A stretch of 64,000 bases of DNA from NCBI GenBank assembly GCA_020072815.1, contig JAIQGE010000012.1:62001-126000 (forward strand), written 5' to 3'. The notes under the pieces were generated by a model. The model saw nothing but the letters and a program-made list of their open reading frames with translations. It did not search any database and was not told the origin of the DNA. The position numbers and the translations under genes were made by a program. This DNA is from Terriglobia bacterium (GTDB lineage Bacteria > Acidobacteriota > Terriglobia > Terriglobales > Acidobacteriaceae). Shown here piece by piece: positions 43,198 through 50,667 of this stretch. Each line of letters opens with the position of its first letter. Within the stretch, counting starts at the first letter, position 1.

Positions 43198-43450
43198 TGA
43201 AACTCTTCGAGCCATATTTCAGATGTTCGGCGACAAACTCTACGACTTGCAGGTAGGCTTTGCTGCCATGTTCAACATGTGCATAGATCACCATGCATTC
43301 ACAGAGCGGGCTTTTCTGGCGGAGAAGGGCCGACTTGAGGCTCTTCCCGATTTTCAGAAGCTTCGAGAAACTTTGGAGAAGCTGCGTAGCTCCAAGGAGG
43401 AGGCAGACTTTGAATCATTTCTGCGAGCCTACAAAGGGCCTGTTCAATAG
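43190..43450 (+). CDS. Passenger protein of unknown function
   Basis: The 86-residue product (starts MDNETLRAIFQMFGDKLYDL) is mostly helical and acidic, with a likely coiled-coil in the second half (LEALPDFQKLRETLEKLRSS). Its ATG overlaps the transposase end by eight bases, so the two are co-translated. No family was recognised. It may be a transposition accessory factor or a cargo gene. Confidence 0.7.
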   Translation: MDNETLRAIFQMFGDKLYDLQVGFAAMFNMCIDHHAFTERAFLAEKGRLEALPDFQKLRETLEKLRSSKEEADFESFLRAYKGPVQ

Positions 43451-43493
43451 TCCGTCTTCTAGGATTCAGCCAACGTATAATCTGTAAGTTCAT

Positions 43494-44405
43494 TTAGGGG
43501 AGACCTCGTTTCGCATCTCGGGTTTTTGTTTCAGAGAGTTTTTTACGTTCCCGCCGTTGTTGCATTTTCTTAAACACTTTATTGACTTGATCTGTGAACG
43601 CTGGACCGGGCGATTCCAGCTTCTTTGAAAATGATTGGATAGTCTCAGATACCTTCATGCGTTGAATTAGAATTTGCATTGAGGAATCAAATGTTTTTAG
43701 TGCAGATTCGGCGGATTCAGATGTAGCACTAGGCCGAGATATAGCCAATAATAAATCCGATACAGCTTCATCAATGTCTGCGGATTGCTGCTCGGCAATA
43801 GTGATTTGATAGGTTTCTACGCTGCTCATTTCGCCGGTTGCCATCAGTTTTACAAACTCACTATCTCCACCACAAGCATCGTCATAACTCTTGATTCTTT
43901 GGAGAGCGTTTATGGCAATCGTCAAAACTTCATCAAAATCTTTGTCTGACTCTTGGTAAAGGGAGCGAATGAGATAGTGTGCTAAATATGCACCAGCCCC
44001 TACACAATCGTAACCGCGTAATTCATTAACGGCAGTGTCTTGAGTAGTAAGTAATTTTAAGCCGCCTGATGGAGACCAGAGGCCAATTAGGTATTGGACT
44101 TCCGGCTTGTCGGGATGGGGAAAGAGATATCCATGATGCAAAGTTCTCACAGTATCTCTTACAATCTTGGCCATCCCCAGCGTAGTACGTTTTGCCGCTG
44201 GAATAGCCTTAATGCCAGATTCAATCGCCTGCATACCCATTCGTGCATACATCACATCGCCAGCAATAACGATTACAGACTTGGAACCATCGCTATAAGT
44301 TTCATGGAATATCTTGGAGGCTGATAGTTTCATCTGCGCTGAATGCTTTTTGTCGGCACATAACAGAATTCCATCTTTAAAAATGAACCCTGCGGCTATC
44401 GTCAC
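43494..44405 (-). CDS. Proteasome-like Ntn hydrolase carried by the IS element
   Basis: The 303-residue product begins MTIAAGFIFKDGILLCADKK. After Met removal the N-terminal Thr is residue 1, with Asp at position 17 and Lys at 30 in ASKIF. This matches the Thr1/Asp17/Lys33 plan of proteasome beta subunits and HslV. VIVIAGDVMYARMGMQAIE resembles the second strand-helix unit of that fold, and YDCVGAGAYLAHYLI the later GSG-type turn. Residues 215-303 form an added helical, charged tail (VFKKMQQRRERKKLSETKT). It is the last feature before the right inverted repeat and reads opposite to the transposase. No proteasome ATPase is nearby. Fold assignment is by motif only. Confidence 0.75.
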   Translation of the reverse strand: MTIAAGFIFKDGILLCADKKHSAQMKLSASKIFHETYSDGSKSVIVIAGDVMYARMGMQAIESGIKAIPAAKRTTLGMAKIVRDTVRTLHHGYLFPHPDKPEVQYLIGLWSPSGGLKLLTTQDTAVNELRGYDCVGAGAYLAHYLIRSLYQESDKDFDEVLTIAINALQRIKSYDDACGGDSEFVKLMATGEMSSVETYQITIAEQQSADIDEAVSDLLLAISRPSATSESAESALKTFDSSMQILIQRMKVSETIQSFSKKLESPGPAFTDQVNKVFKKMQQRRERKKLSETKTRDAKRGLP

Positions 44406-44465
44406 GGGAGTCCTCCAAGGCAGCGGTCTTTCTTGCCGTCTCCTTGGATAATAGGCACAGTTGTC

Positions 44466-44489
44466 CCCTTGGTCAAGTGAATAATCCTG
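44466..44489 (-). repeat. Right terminal inverted repeat of the IS1595-family element
   Basis: Read on the minus strand from 44489 it gives CAGGATTATTCACTTGAC then CAAGGG, matching the left end apart from three positions. It abuts the second CTCTGTGG copy at 44490. Confidence 0.88.
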
Positions 44490-44497
44490 CTCTGTGG

Positions 44498-44807
44498 TAA
44501 ACAGTTGGGTGACCGTTGGGTCGAATAGCGCAACCCCTTTGTTTGCAGCAGAGGGCTATGGGGAGGGGTGGGCGGTGGATTGTCCAAGCGGTAATTAACG
44601 TTCTAGTAAACCGGGATCACCTGGGGTCAAGTCGTGTAAGCCCTTTAGAATCCTAGTTGAAGGCAGAGGGGGCTGGGGTAGGCAATCGCCGAGATCGCAC
44701 GTGATCGCCGTAATCGGGAAGAACACCGCCAAGGGCGTCGCATCGGAGACGTGGCAGTGCCACGTCTTCTGGCAAGAGTGCGGTCTTTATCCGTGACGCC
44801 CGCTTCC
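44498..44807. other. Gene-free stretch right of the IS element
   Basis: No gene was recognised. With the IS removed this stretch would join 41927-42089 directly, so it may be the interrupted remainder of whatever the promoter at 41898 transcribes. A perfect nine-base hairpin AGACGTGGC/GCCACGTCT at 44747-44767, 40 bases beyond the stop of the minus-strand gene at 44808, may end that gene's transcript. Confidence 0.45.
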
Positions 44808-45644
44808 CTACTGCGGAGTCGCCGGGTGGCTGGGCAGCTGCGTGGTGGCCACGTTCTTGGGGGTGGAGAGATACCCGATGACCTGGTCCTTGGTCACGGT
44901 GTTGATCACCACTTCAAATAGCGCGCGCTCGCGTCCGGTATAGAACTGCAAAGGCTCGTTGATGTTGCGGTCTTTCTTTTCGATCTTCTTGTCCTCGGCC
45001 AGCACGTTCAGCGTGAACTTGCTCTTCTTGGGATCAGTCTTCTTCAATTCCAGGCTGATGATGGAGACGTGCGTGGGCGCTTTGCCTTTGTGCAGCGTGA
45101 ATTCAAAGTAGTCGCGGTCGCCGCGATGCTTGAGGAACTCCAGTTCGTCATGCGAAGTGGCGATCAGTTCGCTGTGCTTGTTCAAGTCGCCGATGGCGTG
45201 TTCCAGCTTGCCCTTGGTGGTGGCCAGGTCAGCCTTGGTGTCGGTGACGTCGGCGCTCACCTTGCTGACTTCGCCCTTCACGCCGCTGACTTCGCCCGCC
45301 ACCTGCCCGAATTGCTGCTTGGTGGATTCTTCGTCGGCCTTGAGCCGCGCCTGCGTGGCCTGTTCCTGTGCCTGCAGGTCGGTGGCCTTCTTGCTCAACT
45401 CTTTGTGGGTCATGCCGACTTTGTCGGCCAGCACGTTCACCTGGGCCTGCGTCCGGCCGGTGGTGTCCTCCAGCCTCTTGGCGATCTCTTTCAGGGTCTT
45501 TTTCTGGTTTTCCTCTATATCGTTGAGACGGTTGTGGGCCTGGACCATAAAAATGACAGTCCCCACCATAAAGATGCCTGCTACTACCATCAAAATGTTG
45601 CGGACCATAGGACTGCCGCCGTCGCCCTGAGGCATATCGGACAT
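44808..45644 (-). CDS. Membrane-anchored coiled-coil protein of unknown function
   Basis: The 278-residue product starts at ATG 45644 behind GGAGAA. One transmembrane helix lies at residues 14-34 (VRNILMVVAGIFMVGTVIFM). A long coiled-coil follows to about residue 165 (repeating EVSGVKGEVSKVSADVTDTK, DLATTKGKLEHAIGDL). A globular C-terminus of about 110 residues reads as beta-rich (DYFEFTLHKGKAPTHVSIIS). It probably faces the periplasm. No family was recognised. A much longer frame extending to 46574 is a shadow of the opposite gene. Confidence 0.85.
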   Translation of the reverse strand: MSDMPQGDGGSPMVRNILMVVAGIFMVGTVIFMVQAHNRLNDIEENQKKTLKEIAKRLEDTTGRTQAQVNVLADKVGMTHKELSKKATDLQAQEQATQARLKADEESTKQQFGQVAGEVSGVKGEVSKVSADVTDTKADLATTKGKLEHAIGDLNKHSELIATSHDELEFLKHRGDRDYFEFTLHKGKAPTHVSIISLELKKTDPKKSKFTLNVLAEDKKIEKKDRNINEPLQFYTGRERALFEVVINTVTKDQVIGYLSTPKNVATTQLPSHPATPQ

Positions 45645-45773
45645 AGATTCTCCATTCGAAAACAGGTTTTGGGGAGGACTTGAGACATTGTTCAAGAGAA
45701 TTTGCTTTGTGTCAATGTGACGAGGGGAGCTGGTGATGAAGGGAGCGCGGTGACGCGTTGTTAGAATATCCAC

Positions 45774-46841
45774 GTGAAATGCTGGGACGCGATTATCGCC
45801 GGCGCGGGCATCATTGGCGTGGCCACGGCGCTGGAGCTGCGCGAGCGCGGCGCTGAAGTGCTGCTGCTGGACCGCGGTGAGCCGGGCCGCGAAGCTTCGT
45901 CCGCCGCGGCCGGCATGCTGTGCGGGGTTGATCCGGAGACGCCCTTGCGCTTGAGGGACATGGCCCGCGAATGCGCGCGGGTTTATCCGGGCTTTGTGGC
46001 GAAGGTGGAGGGCGCTTCGGGAATTCGCGTGGACCATCGCCGCCAGGGAACGATTGCGCTGGATCCGGAAGACGGTGATGCTGCGCTGCCTGAAGAATTC
46101 CGCGCGCTGTCTCTCGCCGAGTTGAGCGATCTGGAACCTGCTCTCCAGTCGCGTAATCTGAAGGCGTTTTTTGTCCAGGAAGACTGCGTTGATCCTGATT
46201 TGCTGATGCAGGCCCTTGTGCGAACCGCCGAGTTGAGGGGAATAGAAATCAGAAGAGGCGTCGCCATGCGGGAGATGCGCGCGGTTCCGGGGCGAAGTAC
46301 GGGAGGTCTGATCGAAGTGGTTACCAACGCTGGGCCGCTCGTCGCCAAGGCAACGGTGAACTGTTGCGGATCGTGGTCGGGTGCGCCGGTCGCACCACGC
46401 AAGGGCCAGATGCTTTACGTGCAGCCGCAGCGCGCCGGATTGATGCAACACGTGGTGCGCGCACCGGATTCCTACATGGTCCCGCGCAGCAACGGCAAGG
46501 TTCTTCTCGGCACCACGGTGGAAGATGCCGGGTTCGACAAGAGCGTAGTGCCTGCCACCATCCAGAAGCTCCACGCGGCCGCTGCGCGCTACTTTCCTGA
46601 ACTGGCCTCGGCCCCGGTGACCGCCACCTGGACCGGGCTACGCCCCGGTTCGCCCGACGATCTGCCGCTTATGGGCGAAACCGAGACACCGGGCGTCTTT
46701 GTGGCCAGCGGACACTTCCGCAACGGCATCCTGCTGGCGCCTTTGACCGCGCAAATCATGGCCAATCTGGTGATGGGCAAGCCTCCGGGGACGGACATCT
46801 CAGCGTTTTCGCCGCTGCGCTTCGCGGGCAAAGACCAATAA
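45774..46841 (+). CDS. FAD-dependent amine oxidase, glycine oxidase ThiO-like
   Basis: The 355-residue product belongs to the D-amino-acid/glycine oxidase fold. It starts with a Rossmann motif (DAIIAGAGIIGVATALELRE, GTG start), followed by SSAAAGMLCGVDPE, RKGQMLYV near residue 205 and the C-terminal FAD-closing segment VASGHFRNGILLAPLTAQ. The sequence pattern AGML...P fits ThiO, which makes the glycine imine used in thiamine synthesis. No thiamine gene is adjacent, so the substrate is not certain. It is divergent from the coiled-coil gene. Confidence 0.9.
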   Translation: MKCWDAIIAGAGIIGVATALELRERGAEVLLLDRGEPGREASSAAAGMLCGVDPETPLRLRDMARECARVYPGFVAKVEGASGIRVDHRRQGTIALDPEDGDAALPEEFRALSLAELSDLEPALQSRNLKAFFVQEDCVDPDLLMQALVRTAELRGIEIRRGVAMREMRAVPGRSTGGLIEVVTNAGPLVAKATVNCCGSWSGAPVAPRKGQMLYVQPQRAGLMQHVVRAPDSYMVPRSNGKVLLGTTVEDAGFDKSVVPATIQKLHAAAARYFPELASAPVTATWTGLRPGSPDDLPLMGETETPGVFVASGHFRNGILLAPLTAQIMANLVMGKPPGTDISAFSPLRFAGKDQ

Positions 46842-46902
46842 GGCGGAGAATGCTCTCAAAACAAAACTCCTCCCTGCCGCGAATCCGTGAAAAAATAGCG
46901 GT

Positions 46903-48261
46903 GTGAATCTTGAATTACTGATGATCCAGCTTTTGGTCAAGCTGGCTGCGGCTACGGCCGTTTCCAGTACACTGGGACGCGCACGCGAATTCAAGAAGCT
47001 GCTCTTCACCGAGCGCCGTTCGCGGCAGAAGAACATCCTTTTCGTCCTGTTCACTTCCATTCCCTTCGCGCTGGGCGTTTACATCCGTTGCCGGGTCAAG
47101 ACGTTCATGGCCGCGGACATGGGATTTGAGGCCTCTATCCTGATCGGCGTGATGGGCGGCCGCGTGGCCGGAACGCTGGCCGGGGCCATCACCGCGCTGC
47201 CCGCGGTATTTTACGGCGAGTACCTCACGCTTCCGGTCAACGTGCTGGCCGGAATGCTGGCCGGATCGCTGCGCCACTTCTGCCGCAACGAAGAAGAAAT
47301 ATGGACGTTTTCGCCATTTGTGGATCTCAGTATCTATCGCTGGTTCAAGCGTAATCTGCGCCATCCGCGCATTGACTGGCAGACGGCGTTTTTTCTCATC
47401 ATTATTGCCCTACAGGCTGCGCGGCTGGAGCTTCATTACGTAGCTCCGCATGCGCTTTGGGTTTTGTCCTTGCAATCGCCGTGGGCCTTGCTGGCGGTGT
47501 TCGCCTTTACTGTGGCCACCATCGCCACGCCGATCAAGATATGGAACCTCACGCGCATTGAAATGAAGCTGGAAGAGCAGGAAAAGCTTCTGCTGGAAGC
47601 GCGCCTGGACGCGCTGCAAAGCCAGATCAATCCGCATTTTTTGTTCAACACGCTAAACTCTATTTCGTCGCTGGTGCGCTTTGATCCCGACCGCGCGCGC
47701 GAACTGATCGTCAAGCTTTCCAAGATTCTCCGCCGGCTGCTGGGCCGGCACGATGAGTTCGTGCAACTCCGCGAAGAAATAGAATTCGTGGACGACTACC
47801 TGGACATTGAAGTGGTCCGCTTTGGCCGCGACAAGCTGCGCGTGTACAAACATCTGGACCCTGACACGCTGGACATTGTGGTGCCCGCCATCATTCTGCA
47901 GCCGCTGGTGGAAAACAGCATCAAGCACGGTCTGGCGCCCAAAGTGGATGGCGGCAGCATCACCATCCGCAGCCGGTTGCAGGACGGCAAGCTGATGATT
48001 CAGGTGGAGGACGACGGCGTGGGCATGAGTTCTCCGCCGGCTGTGGCCGCACAGACCAAAGGCTCAGGACGCGGCATTGGCATGATGAATGTAGCGGAGC
48101 GCCTGCACGTGCTCTTTGGCGACGCCGGCAAGATGACGGTCCAAAGCCGCGACGGCCAAGGCACGCTGGTGATGCTGGAAGTGCCGGTGCTCCAGCAGGA
48201 GATGCTGGGGGAAAGCGCGTCCGCCGCGATCTACGCCGCGCGCTCCAGCACGCGCTTGTAA
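46903..48261 (+). CDS. LytS-type sensor histidine kinase
   Basis: The 452-residue product has about six N-terminal transmembrane helices, including a 5TM-Lyt-like part (ILIGVMGGRVAGTLAGAITA). A short coiled linker follows, and then the His-kinase domain with phospho-acceptor motif QSQINPHFLFNTLNSISSL (about residue 247). The ATPase part shows PAIILQPLVENSIKHGL (N box) and VEDDGVGMS and GIGMMNVAERL (G boxes). No LytTR response regulator is adjacent. Its last 31 bases overlap the convergent bshA gene. It starts at GTG. Confidence 0.93.
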   Translation: MNLELLMIQLLVKLAAATAVSSTLGRAREFKKLLFTERRSRQKNILFVLFTSIPFALGVYIRCRVKTFMAADMGFEASILIGVMGGRVAGTLAGAITALPAVFYGEYLTLPVNVLAGMLAGSLRHFCRNEEEIWTFSPFVDLSIYRWFKRNLRHPRIDWQTAFFLIIIALQAARLELHYVAPHALWVLSLQSPWALLAVFAFTVATIATPIKIWNLTRIEMKLEEQEKLLLEARLDALQSQINPHFLFNTLNSISSLVRFDPDRARELIVKLSKILRRLLGRHDEFVQLREEIEFVDDYLDIEVVRFGRDKLRVYKHLDPDTLDIVVPAIILQPLVENSIKHGLAPKVDGGSITIRSRLQDGKLMIQVEDDGVGMSSPPAVAAQTKGSGRGIGMMNVAERLHVLFGDAGKMTVQSRDGQGTLVMLEVPVLQQEMLGESASAAIYAARSSTRL

Positions 48262-49379
48262 AACTCCTCGTATTCCGGAATGATCCTCGTGGTGCAGAAG
48301 CGCGATTGCGCTTCCCATCGCGCCAGCTTGCCCATTTCGCGCAGGCGCTTCTCGTCGGACAAAATATCAATCGCGTAACCGGCCATGGTTTCCACGTCGC
48401 CCACCGGGGCGAGAAAGCCGGTGCGTTCGTGCTCAATCACTTCCGGCACGCCGCCGACCGAGGTTCCTACCGTCGGCACCTCGCTCGCCATGGCTTCCAG
48501 GGCCGCCAGGCCGAATGATTCCATCTCGCTGGGCACCAGCATCAGATCCGCGAATGCCAGCTTTTCATTCACGCGGTCCACTTTGCCCAGAAATTCCACC
48601 TTGTCGCGCAGCCCCTTTTGGCTCACCAGCCATTCGGCGCGCGAGCGATCCGGGCCATCGCCCATCAGCAGCAGCCGCGAAGGCATTTTCTTGTGCACGC
48701 GGTCAAAGATTTCAATCACGTCACAGATGCGCTTGACGGGACGGAAATTGGAAACGTGTACCAGGATCCGCTCGTCTTTGTCGGCAAATTCCGCGCGCTT
48801 TTCGGCCGCCTTGGGATCACGCATGTAGGTATCACAGTTGACGAAGTTGTAAATCACTTCAATGGGACGCCGGATCGCAAACTCTTGCAGCGTGACCTTC
48901 TTCAGGTAATTGGAAATGGCGGTAACACCGTCGCTCTGTTCGATGGCATAGCGCGTCACCGGAAGATAGGAGCGGTCCGCGCCAACGATCGTAATGTCCG
49001 TGCCGTGCAGCGTGGTCACAAACGGCAGTTTGCGCGCCTTGCTACCTTCCTGCGCCGCGAGCATTTGCCGCGCCAGCAGCGCGCTCACCGAATGCGGAAT
49101 GGCGTAATGCACGTGGAGAATATCCAGCTCGTAGATCTCCGCCACTTCCGCCATGCGCGTGGCCAGCGCCAGATCATACGGAGGATACTCAAACAGCGGG
49201 TATTGCGACACCGTAACTTCGTGAAAGAAAATCTGGGGGTGCGCGTTAGTCAGACGAATAGGCTGCTGGTAGGCGATGAAGTGAACTTCATGGCCGCGCG
49301 CCGCCAGCTCAATGCCCAGCTCGGTGCCGACCACGCCGCTGCCGCCGTAGGTGGGATAGCAGGTAATACCGATTTTCAT
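48231..49379 (-). CDS. bshA: N-acetyl-alpha-D-glucosaminyl L-malate synthase BshA
   Basis: The 382-residue GT4 glycosyltransferase begins KIGITCYPTYGGSGVVGTEL, characteristic of BshA, and continues with HFIAYQQPIRL, DILHVHYAIPHSVSALLAR and FVTTLHGTDITIVGADRSY. The C-terminal donor site has MLVPSEMESFGLAALEAMA with the conserved E(x7)E. It joins GlcNAc from UDP-GlcNAc to malate, the first step of bacillithiol synthesis. bshB and bshC are not in the window. The 3' end overlaps the convergent kinase by 31 bases. Confidence 0.95.
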   Translation of the reverse strand: MKIGITCYPTYGGSGVVGTELGIELAARGHEVHFIAYQQPIRLTNAHPQIFFHEVTVSQYPLFEYPPYDLALATRMAEVAEIYELDILHVHYAIPHSVSALLARQMLAAQEGSKARKLPFVTTLHGTDITIVGADRSYLPVTRYAIEQSDGVTAISNYLKKVTLQEFAIRRPIEVIYNFVNCDTYMRDPKAAEKRAEFADKDERILVHVSNFRPVKRICDVIEIFDRVHKKMPSRLLLMGDGPDRSRAEWLVSQKGLRDKVEFLGKVDRVNEKLAFADLMLVPSEMESFGLAALEAMASEVPTVGTSVGGVPEVIEHERTGFLAPVGDVETMAGYAIDILSDEKRLREMGKLARWEAQSRFCTTRIIPEYEEFYKRVLERAA

Positions 49380-49579
49380 TGTCTATGTCGCTCCGCTCCA
49401 CACCGCTATAGTGACGAGTGAAGCCCCTGGCTTCTTCCGCACTTCCGACAGCCCGCTCGGCGCGCAAGCCGGCCCTGCGGGCAGATTCGATTGGGCCTTG
49501 GTCTAACTCCTCAGACACATGACGTGCGCCATGGTTTGATTCCGGGAAGTGCGCGCGGATTCACAATTGTTGGGCTGTC

Positions 49580-50440
49580 TCACGACAGGTCCGCATACGA
49601 AATCAACTCAATCCCGCAGCGTGAGATTAGACTCTTGGTCTCCGCCGACGTAAGCGCCTGCAACTCGGCTTCGCGTGACCCCAGCAACCTCGTGCCCGCT
49701 GACTGCAGATCGGCGTCCGCGTATCCGGGATGGCAAACCAGTTCCCAGATGCCTTCCGGCAACCCTTTGAGAATCGCCGCCAGCATTTTCTGATCAAGCA
49801 CCCCGGTGGCGGCAATGCCCACCGTGCCGTCGGTGGTGAGCATGTTGGCTTCGCGAACAGCCTTGTGAAATTCGGCTACAAACGTACGCAGCATGAAAAC
49901 TTCGGCAGCTCGCACCCACAGCGCCGGCGCGCCCAGAACTTTTCCTACGGGCCAACTGCGCCGCGGCTCAAAGGGATTGCGCACCGCGCGCAGCCCGCAA
50001 GCTCTCGCCGCGCGCAACACCGGACGCAACACATGCGGGAACATGTGCGTGTGTTTGTGGGTGTCTACGTGGGTGAGCGCGATGCCGGCGGCTTGGATCT
50101 TGCGAATCTGCGCCGCGGCTTCACGCTCGATTTCGTCGGCGGAGATCTTCTTGCGTACTGCCGCCAGCGCAAATTGCTTCAGGCTGGAGCGAAATCGCGT
50201 TCCACCGTTGGTAAGAGACGCCAAGCCGGAAGAAACAGGCTCACCGTCAATCAGCACGACGTGGCAACCGGTTTTGAGTCCGGGCAAAGCCTTCGCCGAC
50301 GCTACTGCTTCATCAAACGCTCGCGAGTTGGCCATGATGGTGGCCGAGGTCACCACGCCGGAACGGCTGGCCTCCCTAATGGCGCGGTTTACGCCCTGGG
50401 TCAGGCCAAAATCGTCAGCGTTGATGATCAGGCGGCGCAC
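49580..50440 (-). CDS. ChbG/HpnK-family (YdjC-like) carbohydrate deacetylase
   Basis: The 286-residue product begins RRLIINADDFGLTQGVN (two Asp for metal binding) and has GCHVVLIDGEPVSS and ALTHVDTHKHTHMFPHVLR (metal histidines) and the terminal LVCHPGYADADL. The set fits the YdjC/HpnK fold, which removes N-acetyl groups from oligosaccharides or glycolipids such as hopanoid glycosides. The substrate is unknown. GTG start. It stands 200 bases from bshA on the same strand. Confidence 0.92.
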   Translation of the reverse strand: MRRLIINADDFGLTQGVNRAIREASRSGVVTSATIMANSRAFDEAVASAKALPGLKTGCHVVLIDGEPVSSGLASLTNGGTRFRSSLKQFALAAVRKKISADEIEREAAAQIRKIQAAGIALTHVDTHKHTHMFPHVLRPVLRAARACGLRAVRNPFEPRRSWPVGKVLGAPALWVRAAEVFMLRTFVAEFHKAVREANMLTTDGTVGIAATGVLDQKMLAAILKGLPEGIWELVCHPGYADADLQSAGTRLLGSREAELQALTSAETKSLISRCGIELISYADLS

Positions 50441-50463
50441 TGGTGAAGTCTAACAAAAGGCGA

Positions 50464-50654
50464 TTTACCACAGAGGGCACAGAGGAACACGGAGTGGGCA
50501 AAGTGAACCGCGACCTCACACCGCGACCGTACGAGTCATGTGAGTAGCTCACCGCACACAGAAGAAAGATCGCTATTTTCGCTTCGCACCGCTAGAAGGG
50601 GCGAAAGGGCCAAGTTGAGCTTTGCCTCCGTGCCCTCTGTGCCCTCTGTGGTAA
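50464..50654. repeat. MITE-like inverted-repeat element
   Basis: Perfect 22-bp inverted ends (50464-50485 and 50633-50654) built of a doubled CAGAGG word flank a 191-bp unit without a gene. Beyond the perfect ends the similarity continues imperfectly (ACGGAG and CAAAG words) to about 45 bases. Words of the type CCACAGAGGGCACAGAGG are common between genes in many bacterial genomes. It sits between the deacetylase start and the stop of the BNR protein. Confidence 0.7.
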
Positions 50655-50667
50655 AGCGCTTCCAGCG

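Larger units (their letters stand above)
42082..44497. mobile_element. IS1595-family element with passenger genes and 8-bp target duplication
   Basis: CTCTGTGG occurs at 42082-42089 and again at 44490-44497, an exact 8-bp duplication as usual for IS1595. Inside, the ends (42090 onward, and 44489 backward) share GATTATTCACTTGAC and, after one mismatch, AAGGG in inverted orientation: 21 of the first 24 positions match. The element is thus 2400 bp. It contains the transposase (42289-43197), an 86-residue gene (43190-43450) and an opposite-strand Ntn-hydrolase gene (43494-44405). All parts look intact, so the insertion is probably recent. The passengers appear more AT-rich than the chromosome around them. 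Confidence 0.9.

Noticed and set aside
44620-44670. Similarity of GGGATCACCTGGGGTCAAGTC to the 3' end of 16S rRNA, together with the boxA-like leader
   Set aside because: The order of the words is wrong and no other rRNA sequence lies around; the match is short and probably chance.
44808-46574. 588-residue minus-strand frame
   Set aside because: Only the part to 45644 is a gene with a ribosome binding site; the rest is the reverse shadow of the amine oxidase gene.
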